A DNA stretch of 35,062 nucleotides from CAZSLI01 sp964607705 (GCA_964607705.1 CAZSLI010000024.1:1-35062), one strand, 5' to 3'. Shown: positions 26,901 through 34,276, numbered from the stretch's first letter. Made by a program: numbers and translations. The notes: a model not told the origin generated them from the letters alone.

Positions 26901-27865
26901 GCGCCAAGCGGGGAGCGAGCGGCCTCTCCGGCATCCTGCTCGTCGACAAGCCGCAGGGCATGACGAGCCACGACGTGGTCAACCGCGTGCGGCGCGCCAC
27001 GGGCGAGCGTCGGGTGGGCCACGCAGGGACGCTCGATCCCATGGCCACCGGTCTGCTGGTGGTCCTCGTGGGCCCGGCAACGCGTCTGGCGCCCTACCTC
27101 ACCGCCGCCGAGAAGTCGTACGCCGCAACCGTGACGTTCGGCTCCGAGACCGACACCGACGACGCCGAGGGCGAGGTCACGGTCACCGCGCAGGTCCCGG
27201 AGACGCTGCTCGCCCCGGCATTCGCCGCCGAGAAGGTCGCGGATCTCGTAGGTACTCACGAGCAGGTGCCGCCCGCGTACTCGGCGATCAAGCGCGGCGG
27301 GGTCGTCGCGCACCGTGCCGCCCGGGATGGCGAGGCGCTCGAGCTCGAGGCCCGCACCATCGAGGTGACCGACGCCCGGCTGCTCGCGGTCCACGCTGAG
27401 CCACCGGCGTGGGAGCTCGAAGCGTCGGTATCCAAGGGCACCTACATCCGAGCGCTCGCTCGCGACCTCGGACGCTCGCTCGGTACCGCCGCGCACCTCT
27501 CCGCCCTCAGGCGGACGAGCTCCGGCTCGCTCACCGCCGAGGACGCCGTACCGCTCGCGTCGATCGAGGCCGCCGAGAGCGCCGAGACCGTGGCCGCGCT
27601 GTTCGTGGACCCACTGTCTGCGCTGGGCATGCCAATCGTGCAGGTGAACGCCGACGGCGCGCTTCGCGTGGCAGCCGGCTCCGTGCTCGATGCTGAGGCG
27701 CATTGCGAGCCGGGCGGCGCATGCCCCGCCGAGGGCGAGGTCGCCCTGGCGCGGTCCTCGGCGACCGGCGAGGACGTGTTGCTCGCAATCTATCGCGTGT
27801 CAGGCGGCTCCCTGCGCGCCGTGACCGTCCTGCCCGGCGGCGTCTCGGCGGGAGCGTGCGCATGA
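26897..27865 (+). CDS. truB: tRNA pseudouridine(55) synthase TruB
   Basis: TruB makes pseudouridine 55 in the T-loop of tRNAs. The 322-residue protein starts with GILLVDKPQGMTSHDVV and carries catalytic Asp47 in GHAGTLDPMATGLL. Further signatures are QVPPAYSAIKRGG and SKGTYIRALARDLG. The C-terminal domain of about 80 residues is diverged. The GTG start overlaps the nrnA stop (GTGA), and the stop overlaps the ribF ATG, so expression is coupled on both sides. With TrmFO, it modifies neighbouring T-loop positions 54 and 55. Confidence 0.95.
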   Translation: MSAKRGASGLSGILLVDKPQGMTSHDVVNRVRRATGERRVGHAGTLDPMATGLLVVLVGPATRLAPYLTAAEKSYAATVTFGSETDTDDAEGEVTVTAQVPETLLAPAFAAEKVADLVGTHEQVPPAYSAIKRGGVVAHRAARDGEALELEARTIEVTDARLLAVHAEPPAWELEASVSKGTYIRALARDLGRSLGTAAHLSALRRTSSGSLTAEDAVPLASIEAAESAETVAALFVDPLSALGMPIVQVNADGALRVAAGSVLDAEAHCEPGGACPAEGEVALARSSATGEDVLLAIYRVSGGSLRAVTVLPGGVSAGACA

Positions 27866-29154
27866 GGCACCGGGTCGTGACATGGGAACCGGGCATGCCG
27901 TCCCTGGGCAAGGCCGTCGTCGCCATCGGCGTCTTCGACGGCGTGCACCTCGGGCACCAGGCGCTGCTGCGCGATGCCGTGGGAGAAGCCAAGGCGTTCC
28001 GCGCGCGGTCCGTCGCGCTCACCTTCGACCGCGACCCCGACCAGGTCGTCTGCCCCGACGTTGCCGCGCCGCAGTTGCTCACATTGCAGGACAAGTGCGA
28101 CTTCATCCTCGAGACCGGCATCGAGACCGTGCTCGTGGTCCCGTTCACCGCCGAGCTCGCGGCGATGGCGCCCGAGGCCTTCCTCGACCGGGTGCTCGCC
28201 GACTGCTGTGACGTGCGCGCGATCCACGTGGGCCGCGACTTCCGCTTCGGCGCGAACGCGTCCGGCCACCTCGACACGCTGCTCGCCTGGGCTGCCGAGC
28301 ATGCCGCCGACGTCCGCCCGCACGCCCTCGTCACGCACGAGGGCGCGACCGTGACGTCCACGCGCATCCGCCGGCTGGTCGCCGCGGGCGACGTCGAAGG
28401 TGCCGCCGAGCTCCTCGGCAGGCCGACTCGGGTGACGGGGGCGGTCCATGAGGGGCGGCAGCAGGGGAGGGAGCTCGGCTTCCCGACTGCCAACGTGGTG
28501 CCCGCCGAGTACGCGGCGCTTCCGGCCGACGGTGTGTACGCCGGCACGGCGACGCTCGAGGGTGGTGGCGTGTGGCCCGCGGCGATAGCGGTCGGCACCC
28601 CGCCGAGCTTCCCGGAGGCGCGCGACTACCTCGAGGCGCACTTGATCGGTTTCGACGGCGACCTGTACGACACGGAGCTGGTGCTCGAGTTCACGCGGCG
28701 CATCCGCGAGCAGCGGGCGTTCGGTTCGCTCGACGAGCTCACGTCGGCGATCGCCGCAGATGTCGCGGCCGTGGTCGCTCCGCCGGAAGACCTCGAGTAC
28801 GGCGTGCTCGAGAGCGGCGAGCCGGTCGTCGAGGACGAGGCCGCACTCGACGCGGCCGAGCGTGCGGTGCGGGGGCTTCCCCTGCGCCAGGCGCACCTCG
28901 AGTCGGACGAGCCCTTCGTCCCGGTGACGAACCCTCGGCACCTGTCGGGGCTCTTCGGCGAGGCGGGGTTCTCGGCGGCGCTCGTGACGGGGCCTCTTCG
29001 GGCGGCGAACATCCCATTTGCGTGGGAGCCCTACGATCCCGAGCAGATGCCCACGTTCCGTCCCGCGTACGGTGTCTTCGACCGCAAGTTCACGCTGCTG
29101 GTTCCTGAGAGCCGGCTTGCCGAGGCGCGCGAAGTGCTCGGCGTGAGGGAGTAG
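27862..29154 (+). CDS. ribF: Bifunctional riboflavin kinase/FAD synthetase RibF with extra C-terminal domain
   Basis: RibF phosphorylates riboflavin to FMN and adenylates FMN to FAD. The FAD synthetase domain holds GVFDGVHLGHQALL (nucleotidyl-transfer HxGH) and TSTRIRRLVAAGDV; the riboflavin kinase domain holds GRELGFPTANVVP and ends near residue 305. The product has 430 residues against about 300-320 normally. The extra 125 residues consist of an acidic linker and a globular segment (about 350-430) with AALVTGPLRAANIPF and FTLLVPESRLAEAREVL, a pattern recalling DUF2007-type putative signalling domains, which I hold only tentatively. The ATG at 27862 overlaps the truB stop. There is no stop or frameshift between domains. 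Confidence 0.93.
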   Translation: MRHRVVTWEPGMPSLGKAVVAIGVFDGVHLGHQALLRDAVGEAKAFRARSVALTFDRDPDQVVCPDVAAPQLLTLQDKCDFILETGIETVLVVPFTAELAAMAPEAFLDRVLADCCDVRAIHVGRDFRFGANASGHLDTLLAWAAEHAADVRPHALVTHEGATVTSTRIRRLVAAGDVEGAAELLGRPTRVTGAVHEGRQQGRELGFPTANVVPAEYAALPADGVYAGTATLEGGGVWPAAIAVGTPPSFPEARDYLEAHLIGFDGDLYDTELVLEFTRRIREQRAFGSLDELTSAIAADVAAVVAPPEDLEYGVLESGEPVVEDEAALDAAERAVRGLPLRQAHLESDEPFVPVTNPRHLSGLFGEAGFSAALVTGPLRAANIPFAWEPYDPEQMPTFRPAYGVFDRKFTLLVPESRLAEAREVLGVRE

Positions 29155-29194
29155 GGCTGCTGCGCGACTTGAGTCGCATTGCGCACCGCGTGGG

Positions 29195-29223
29195 TAGGAA
29201 CACCCGGAGCCGTGTGCTATACT
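29195..29223 (+). promoter_or_regulatory. Candidate rpsO promoter
   Basis: A good -10 hexamer TATACT (29218-29223) has a poor -35 (TAGGAA, 29195-29200) at 17-base spacing. It lies in the 167-base gap before rpsO. Confidence 0.4.
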
Positions 29224-29242
29224 TCCTCGGCTTACGTGAATA

Positions 29243-29292
29243 CCCCGGCCTGAGTGGTGCGATCATCCACCGACGGCCAACCCGGACCGGGG
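29243..29292 (+). promoter_or_regulatory. Possible structured rpsO leader
   Basis: CCCCGG (29243-29248) can pair with CCGGGG (29287-29292), enclosing a smaller GTGG/CCAC hairpin (29254-29270). S15 often binds its own leader, and several unrelated leader folds are known across phyla. The fold resembles none that I can name with certainty. Confidence 0.35.
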
Positions 29293-29321
29293 CGGACTCC
29301 ACATGAAAGGTGGAACCTGAT

Positions 29322-29597
29322 ATGCCGCTGTCTAAGGACGTCAAGACCAGCATCATCGGCGAGTACAAGCGCGGAGAGACCGACACCGGATCCACTGAGG
29401 TCCAAGTCGCCCTTCTCACCCAGCGCATCCGTGACCTCACCGAGCACCTCAAGGTCCACAAGAAGGACCACCACACCCGCCGCGGCCTGCTCAAGCTCGT
29501 CGGCCAGCGCCGTCGCCTCCTCAACTACCTGAAGAAGAGCGACATCGAGCGCTACCGCGCAGTCATCGCGCAGCTGGGTATCCGCGAGGTCAAGTAG
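29322..29597 (+). CDS. rpsO: Small ribosomal subunit protein uS15
   Basis: Ribosomal protein S15 binds 16S rRNA early in 30S assembly. The 91-residue product has DTGSTEVQVALLTQRI, LTEHLKVHKKDHHTRRGLL and GQRRRLLNYLKKSD. The ATG at 29322 has AAAGGTGG upstream; an in-frame ATG 12 bases earlier would leave no ribosome binding site. A strong terminator follows, before pnp. Confidence 0.97.
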   Translation: MPLSKDVKTSIIGEYKRGETDTGSTEVQVALLTQRIRDLTEHLKVHKKDHHTRRGLLKLVGQRRRLLNYLKKSDIERYRAVIAQLGIREVK

Positions 29598-29609
29598 CAC
29601 CGAGTGACT

Positions 29610-29638
29610 GAAGGCGGGAGGACACCGCTCCCGCCTTC
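29610..29638 (+). terminator. Intrinsic terminator after rpsO
   Basis: An 11-bp perfect stem (GAAGGCGGGAG with CTCCCGCCTTC, 7-base loop) is followed by TTGTTGT. It lies 12 bases after the rpsO stop. Confidence 0.85.
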
Positions 29639-29761
29639 TTGTTGTGATGCCTCGAGGTGTCACGCCCAGCGCCACGGCGGTCGCATCGTGCGACTTGTCG
29701 TGGCGTACGGGTACTAGATGGGTGGTCCCGTGTGGACTCGGGCCCACCGACGATGTGTGAG

Positions 29762-29782
29762 CCGTACGCAAGGGGCGTACGG
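29762..29782 (+). promoter_or_regulatory. Hairpin in the pnp 5' leader
   Basis: CCGTACGC pairs with GCGTACGG over a 5-base loop, 22 bases before the pnp start. In E. coli a leader stem is processed by RNase III for pnp autocontrol; whether this stem acts likewise is unknown. Confidence 0.4.
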
Positions 29783-29804
29783 TGAGGAGACAGGGAAGAG
29801 CAAC

Positions 29805-32000
29805 ATGGCAAAGATCGTTGAAACATTCGAGTTGTACGGCAAGGAGTACACCCTCGAGACGGGTGAGCTGGCCAAGCAGGCCGGCGGTGCGGTGCTGGTG
29901 CGACAGGGCGAGTCGATCGTCTTGGTCACGGCGACCGCGTCCAAGTTCCCCAAGGACCTGGACTTCTTCCCGCTGACCGTCGACTTCGAAGAGCGTATGT
30001 ACGCCGCCGGCAAGCTCCCGGGCGGCTTCATCAAGCGCGAGGCGCGTCCGAGCGAGAAGGCCACGCTCACCGCACGCATGATCGACCGCCCCATCCGCTC
30101 GTCGTTCGCCGACGGCTTCCGCAACGAGGTCCAGGTCATCGCGACGGTGCTCTCGGCCGACCAGGTCAACCAGCCCGACGTCATCAGCATCATGGGTGCC
30201 TCGGCGGCACTTCTCGCAGCGGGCATCCCGTTCGAGGGTCCGCTTGCCGGCGTGCGCATCTGCCGTGACGCCGAGACCGGCGAGTTCCTCGTGAACCCGA
30301 CGTTCGACGAGACCGAGGACTCGGATCTCGAGCTCGTGGTGGCCGGCTCCAAGGACGCCGTCTACATGCTCGAGGCCGCTGCGTACGAGGTCACCGAGGA
30401 AGACATGCTCGCCGCGATGATGTTCGCGCAGGAGGCCATCGGCAAGTTCTGCGAGGCTCAGGAAGCCTTCCTCGCCAAGGTCGACATCACTCCGATGGAC
30501 GTCGTCCTCCAGGTCGTCGACCCCGAGGTCGAGGAGCGCATCTTCGCCGCCGGTGGCGACGAGATGTCCGCCGCGCTGCACAACCCCGACAAGCACGCCC
30601 GCATGGCCGGCGTTCAGGCCGTGAAGGACAAGCTCATGGCCGACCTCTTCACCGAAGAGGAGATCGCCGCCAAGAGCAAGGACATCAAGGCCACGCTCAA
30701 GAAGCTCGAGAAGAAGACCATGCGCACCATGGTCCTCAAGGAGGGCGAGCGCGCCGACGGCCGTAAGCTCGACGAGGTCCGTCAGATCACGACGGTCGCC
30801 GGCTACCTGCCGCGCAGCCACGGATCGGGCCTCTTCACCCGCGGCCAGACCCAGGTCCTCTCGGTCCTGACGCTGGGCATGCTCTCCGAGTGGCAGCGCA
30901 TCGACACGATCGACGTCGCCGAGGGCAAGCGCTACCTGCACCACTACAACTTCCCGCCGTTCTCGACGGGCGAGACGGGCTTCATGCGTGGCCCGAAGCG
31001 CCGCGACATCGGTCACGGTGCACTCGCCGAGAAGGCGCTGCTGCCGGTCATCCCCGCCGAGGACGAGTTCCCCTACACGATCCGCATCGTGTCCGAGGTC
31101 CTCGAGTCCAACGGCTCGAGCTCGATGGGCTCGGTCTGCGGCTCGACCCTCGCGCTCATGGACGCCGGCGTGCCGATCAAGGCCCCGGTCTCCGGTATCG
31201 CGATGGGGCTCATCAAGGAGGGTGACGACGTCGCCATCCTGACCGACATCCAGGGCCTCGAGGACTTCCTCGGCGACATGGACTTCAAGGTCGCGGGTAC
31301 CGAGAACGGCATCACAGCGATGCAGATGGACAACAAGGCCAAGGGCCTCTCGCTCGAGATCCTCACCCGTGCGCTCATGCAGGCCAAGGAAGGCCGCGCG
31401 TTCATCCTCGGCAAGATGATGGAGTCCATCCAGACGCCGCGCGAAGAGATGAGCAAGTACGCTCCGCGCATCATCACCATCAAGATCCCGAGCGACAAAA
31501 TCCGCGAGGTCATCGGTAGCGGCGGTAAGGTCGTCCGAGGCATCCAGGAGGACACCGGCGCGCAGATCGACATCCAGGAAGACGGCACCATCTACGTGGC
31601 GTCGCGCGACCTGGGCGGCGAGGAAGCGGTCCGCCGCATCCAGGCCATCGTCAAGGAGCCGGAGATCGGCGAGGAGTACCACGGCCGCGTGGTCTCGATC
31701 CAGCCGTTCGGCGCCTTCGTCGAGCTCATCCCCGGCAAGGACGGCCTGCTCCACATCTCGCGCGTGGCCCAGGGCCGCGTGGAGAAGGTCGAAGACGTCC
31801 TCAATGTGGGCGACTCGGTCCACGTCAAGATCATCGACATCGACGACCGCGGCAAGGTCTCGCTCGACCGTCTCGACAAGCCGGCGGCGCCCCCGCGTGC
31901 CGAAGGTGCACCCGAGGGCGGCAGCGGCGACCGCGACCGTGGCCCGCGCCGCGAGGGTGGCGGCGGAGATCGCGACCGCAAGCCGCGCCGGCGCCACTAG
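29805..32000 (+). CDS. pnp: Polyribonucleotide nucleotidyltransferase (PNPase)
   Basis: PNPase degrades RNA 3' to 5' phosphorolytically. The 731-residue product has two RNase PH domains (first: RPSEKATLTARMIDRPIRSS; second: LPRSHGSGLFTRGQTQ and SNGSSSMGSVCGSTLALMDA), the all-helical linker domain, a KH domain (IREVIGSGGKVVRGIQ) and an S1 domain (GRVVSIQPFGAFVELIPG). The final 30 residues are an Arg/Gly/Asp-rich tail, probably an RNA-binding disordered segment. The ATG at 29805 follows GGAGACAGGGAAGAG; upstream frame is leader. It ends the housekeeping block, directly before the integron. Confidence 0.97.
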   Translation: MAKIVETFELYGKEYTLETGELAKQAGGAVLVRQGESIVLVTATASKFPKDLDFFPLTVDFEERMYAAGKLPGGFIKREARPSEKATLTARMIDRPIRSSFADGFRNEVQVIATVLSADQVNQPDVISIMGASAALLAAGIPFEGPLAGVRICRDAETGEFLVNPTFDETEDSDLELVVAGSKDAVYMLEAAAYEVTEEDMLAAMMFAQEAIGKFCEAQEAFLAKVDITPMDVVLQVVDPEVEERIFAAGGDEMSAALHNPDKHARMAGVQAVKDKLMADLFTEEEIAAKSKDIKATLKKLEKKTMRTMVLKEGERADGRKLDEVRQITTVAGYLPRSHGSGLFTRGQTQVLSVLTLGMLSEWQRIDTIDVAEGKRYLHHYNFPPFSTGETGFMRGPKRRDIGHGALAEKALLPVIPAEDEFPYTIRIVSEVLESNGSSSMGSVCGSTLALMDAGVPIKAPVSGIAMGLIKEGDDVAILTDIQGLEDFLGDMDFKVAGTENGITAMQMDNKAKGLSLEILTRALMQAKEGRAFILGKMMESIQTPREEMSKYAPRIITIKIPSDKIREVIGSGGKVVRGIQEDTGAQIDIQEDGTIYVASRDLGGEEAVRRIQAIVKEPEIGEEYHGRVVSIQPFGAFVELIPGKDGLLHISRVAQGRVEKVEDVLNVGDSVHVKIIDIDDRGKVSLDRLDKPAAPPRAEGAPEGGSGDRDRGPRREGGGGDRDRKPRRRH

Positions 32001-32049
32001 GTAGCGGAACGGCCCGCGCAGCGCGCAGGCGACCACCAGGTTCGAGAAT

Positions 32050-32077
32050 CGAGGCCCTCGGGAAACCGAGGGCCTCG
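32050..32077 (+). terminator. Perfect hairpin after pnp
   Basis: A 12-bp perfect stem (CGAGGCCCTCGG with CCGAGGGCCTCG) capped by a GAAA tetraloop lies 49 bases after pnp. There is no run of Ts after it, but its position and stability suit a terminator that isolates pnp from the integrase gene. Confidence 0.75.
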
Positions 32078-32085
32078 CTGTATCT

Positions 32086-32124
32086 TCGGCAAGAAATCGG
32101 CAAGTTCCGACGCCGAAAATCGGC
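32086..32124 (+). repeat. Short direct and inverted repeats in the integrase leader
   Basis: TCGGCAAG occurs twice in tandem with an 11-base period (32086 and 32097), followed by GCCGA (32112-32116) and AATCGGC (32118-32124). The elements could pair or form an operator just before the integrase ribosome binding site. No LexA-type box was recognised. Function is unknown. Confidence 0.45.
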
Positions 32125-32138
32125 CGAGAGGGGAGTCC

Positions 32139-33155
32139 ATGGACCCGAACACCGTACGCATTCCGAACGACGGAGCCGCCAGTGCGCAGCGGCAGAGCAG
32201 CTCACCAAGGCTGATGGACCAGCTGCGGGCGGCGCTGCGCACGCGGCACTACAGCAAGCGGACCGAGGAGGCGTACTGCATGTGGGTGCGCCGCTACATC
32301 CGCTTCCACAACTACCGGCATCCTGCCGAGATGGTCGAGCCCGAGATCAACGCGTTCCTCACGCACCTGGCAGTTGAGGAGCACGTGGCGTCCTCGACAC
32401 AGACGCAAGCGCTCTCGGCCCTGCTGTTCCTGTATCGCAACGTGATCGGCTACGAGCTCGGCGAGATCCGAGGGATCGTACGGGCGAAACGCGAGCCACG
32501 CCTGCCGGTAGTGCTGACGCGAGACGAGGTGCGGCTGGTTCTCGATCAACTCGACGGCCAGTGCTGGCTCCAGGCATCGTTGCTCTACGGCAGCGGTCTG
32601 CGCCTGATGGAGTGCCTCCGTATGCGCGTGCAAGACATCGACTTCCAGACCAACGAGCTCACCGTGCGCGACGGCAAAGGCGGCAAGGACCGCATCACGA
32701 TGCTGCCGAGCAGCCTCAACGAGCCCCTGCGGGAGCACCTCACCCGCGTACGTGCGGTGCACCAGCAGGACCTTGCCGAGGGATGGGGACGAGTGCAGCT
32801 GCCCGCAGCGCTGAGCCGAAAGTACCCCAACGCGCCGACCGATTGGGGCTGGCAGTGGGTCTTCCCGCAGGAACGCCGCTGGCGCGCTGCAGACGGCAAG
32901 CAGGGACGGCACCACACCGACGAGTCGCTATTGCAGCGCGAGGTGAAGGCCGCTGTAAGGCGCTCAGGCATCGCGAAGCGGGCGACCTGCCACACGCTGC
33001 GCCACTCGTTCGCCACCCACTTGCTGGAGTCCGGCTACGACATCCGAACCATCCAGGAGCTTCTCGGGCACAGCAGCGTCAAGACGACGATGATTTACAC
33101 CCACGTGCTGAACAAGGGCGGCCTAGGCGTGACGAGCCCGATGGATCGGCTGTAG
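32139..33155 (+). CDS. intI: Integron integrase (IntI family tyrosine recombinase)
   Basis: IntI inserts and excises gene cassettes by attI x attC and attC x attC recombination. This 338-residue protein is almost exactly the length of IntI1. The N-terminal SAM-like domain contains MDQLRAALRTRHYSKRTEEA. Catalytic residues are Arg155 (YGSGLRLMECL), Lys183 (GKGGKDR), His285 and Arg288 (CHTLRHSFATHLL), His311 (LLGHSSVKTT) and Tyr320 (MIYTHV), matching IntI1 spacing. The diagnostic IntI-only insertion that contacts extrahelical attC bases is present around residues 224-243 (ALSRKYPNAPTDWGWQWVFP). GAGAGGGGAG precedes the ATG. Unlike classical integrons it is transcribed toward the cassette array. 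The gene looks intact, so activity is plausible. Confidence 0.95.
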   Translation: MDPNTVRIPNDGAASAQRQSSSPRLMDQLRAALRTRHYSKRTEEAYCMWVRRYIRFHNYRHPAEMVEPEINAFLTHLAVEEHVASSTQTQALSALLFLYRNVIGYELGEIRGIVRAKREPRLPVVLTRDEVRLVLDQLDGQCWLQASLLYGSGLRLMECLRMRVQDIDFQTNELTVRDGKGGKDRITMLPSSLNEPLREHLTRVRAVHQQDLAEGWGRVQLPAALSRKYPNAPTDWGWQWVFPQERRWRAADGKQGRHHTDESLLQREVKAAVRRSGIAKRATCHTLRHSFATHLLESGYDIRTIQELLGHSSVKTTMIYTHVLNKGGLGVTSPMDRL

Positions 33156-33161
33156 CGGCGC

Positions 33162-33476
33162 TCAGCCAGCGTCGGCGCGGTGGAACCTGAGTGGCGATGT
33201 TGGCTCGCGCTCGATGATGCCTTTGAGCTCGAGATCGAGCTGCACCGTCTTGGTCCACCATCCGGCCTTCATGCCGTCAGGAAACAGCTCGGCCGGCACC
33301 TGAGGAATCAGTGCCTCGGTCATCATGTTGTAGGTGAGTCCGGGAGGCGCGGGAGGAAGCACCGCAAGCATCGCGTCCCGAACGGCGGCGTACTTGGCGG
33401 CATCGACGGTACGGCTGCGACCCGGATGCAGCGGGCTGCCGACTTCAACGACGTCCGGCTTGGCCTGGTTGCTCAC
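33162..33476 (-). CDS. DUF6958-like small conserved protein
   Basis: This 104-residue minus-strand gene lies between intI and attI, ending 6 bases from the intI stop (convergent). It contains RTVDAAKYAAVRDAMLAVLP, PGLTYNMMTEALIPQVP and GWWTKTVQLDLELKGIIERE, blocks that I recognise as typical of DUF6958 proteins, whose function is not known; the fold may be winged-helix-like. The GTG at 33476 is preferred because GGAGAGGGAG lies 8 bases upstream on that strand; the frame continues upstream to 33533. It is not flanked by an attC of its own, so it does not look like an inverted cassette. The plus-strand frame over the same bases is a shadow. Confidence 0.75.
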   Translation of the reverse strand: MSNQAKPDVVEVGSPLHPGRSRTVDAAKYAAVRDAMLAVLPPAPPGLTYNMMTEALIPQVPAELFPDGMKAGWWTKTVQLDLELKGIIEREPTSPLRFHRADAG

Positions 33477-33581
33477 TGCGCTGACTCCCTCTCCGAGGCG
33501 GTGGGGGACTCGCCGCCCCCAACTTGTCCACAACCGCTTACATGGACTGTATATTCCACATACCAGCAGCTCGGAGTACGC

Positions 33582-33642
33582 TTACCGTTGAATGAGCATC
33601 ATATCTGCGCCCCAACCACGGTCCGCAGATTTACTGTTAGGT
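33582..33642 (+). other. Candidate attI recombination site
   Basis: GTTAGGT at 33636-33642 fits the IntI core GTTRRRY and forms the left edge of the first cassette; recombination would fall between G33636 and T33637. GATTTAC (33628-33634) is a possible inverted partner box. A second core-like motif occurs 49 bases upstream: TTACCGTTGAAT (33582) against TTACTGTTAGGT (33631), differing only by transitions, like the extra IntI-binding direct repeats of known attI sites. There is no attC-style arm to pair with it, so it is not an attC. Confidence 0.65.
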
Positions 33643-34270
33643 AGAACAGGGGTGTCTCTTGCAATTTGAGTTCGATCTCGCCAGCGACGACTACGCTGCC
33701 TTCAACATGCACGCCCTCAGCCATCGCCCGGCCGGCGTCAAGCAACTGAAGTCCTACCGCATCTCGGTTTCGGTACTCGTGGCAACAGCCTCGTTCGCAA
33801 TCATCGGCCTTGTACTCGGTGACCCCGTTGGTGGGCTAGTCACCGGCGTCATCACCGGCGTGGTGATGTGGTTTCTCACGCCTTGGGCTTGGAGAAGACA
33901 GGTTCGATCTAACGTGCGCAACATGTCCCGGGAGAACGGGCTTGGCACTCCAGGCCGACACCTTATCGAACTCGACGAAACCGGCATCCGTGAGCAGAGC
34001 CCTAATCGCACTACCATCACAACGTGGGACAAGCTGCAGCAAGTGGATGAAACTTCTTCCCATATCTTCATCTTCACTGGGCCCGTCGAGGCCTACATGA
34101 TTCCGCGCACGGCGGGTCCAGATGAGATTGCGGGCGTGCTGACTGCTATCAGGACCCATCGGCCCGATCTGATGTCGATGTCTACCTAACAGGCGCATTG
34201 AGCCGACGCGTAGGACGCGTCGGGCGCTTCGCGCAATATGCTGGTACCGCGCAGCTCATGCGCAAGAACG
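33637..34270 (+). mobile_element. Integron gene cassette 1
   Basis: The 634-base unit runs from the T of G|TTAGGT to the G of attC1. It holds one gene followed by its attC. When circularised, its end G and front TTAGGT make GTTAGGT, the exact complement of its own R'' box ACCTAAC, supporting these boundaries. Confidence 0.85.
33659..34189 (+). CDS. YcxB-like membrane protein, cassette 1
   Basis: The 176-residue product begins MQFEFDLASDDYAAFNMHAL, a pattern typical of the YcxB family, followed by two hydrophobic segments (about 35-53 and 57-76) ending in WRR. A soluble C-terminal domain contains LIELDETGIREQSPNRTTI and TWDKLQQVDETSSHIFIFTG, also YcxB-like. Function of the family is unknown. 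The TTG at 33659 has AGGGG six bases upstream and 22 bases from the cassette edge; the stop TAA lies inside the attC R'' box (ACCTAAC), the compact packing typical of cassettes. GC content is lower than in core genes. There is no obvious cassette-specific promoter. Confidence 0.8.
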   Translation: MQFEFDLASDDYAAFNMHALSHRPAGVKQLKSYRISVSVLVATASFAIIGLVLGDPVGGLVTGVITGVVMWFLTPWAWRRQVRSNVRNMSRENGLGTPGRHLIELDETGIREQSPNRTTITTWDKLQQVDETSSHIFIFTGPVEAYMIPRTAGPDEIAGVLTAIRTHRPDLMSMST

Positions 34271-34276
34271 TTAGGA
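34184..34276 (+). repeat. attC site 1
   Basis: The 93-base site has R'' ACCTAAC (34184-34190) and R' GTTAGGA (34270-34276), pairing six bases. Inside, GCGCAT-T-GAGC (34193-34203) pairs with GCTCATGCGC (34254-34263), leaving one T extrahelical as IntI requires. The central part contains a perfect 9-bp hairpin (CCGACGCGT / ACGCGTCGG, 34203-34223) and a GCGC-TTC-GCGC stem. R' deviates from GTTRRRY only at the last base. Confidence 0.88.

Noticed and set aside
29232..32036. Minus-strand open frame of 934 residues opposite rpsO and pnp
   Set aside because: It crosses two well-supported genes and two hairpins and has no recognisable protein signature.
32001..32138. LexA (SOS) box controlling intI
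   Set aside because: Neither CGAAC-N4-GTTCG nor CTG-N10-CAG is present; GTTCGAGAATCGA at about 32040 is only a partial resemblance.
33517..33642. Possible attC between CCCCAAC (33517) and GTTAGGT (33636)
   Set aside because: The inner arms are not complementary and there is no L''/L' stem with an extrahelical base; only the right core is convincing, so attI is the better reading.
33180..33644. Plus-strand open frame of 154 residues opposite the DUF6958-like gene
   Set aside because: The minus strand shows conserved protein blocks and a ribosome binding site; this frame shows neither and runs through attI.
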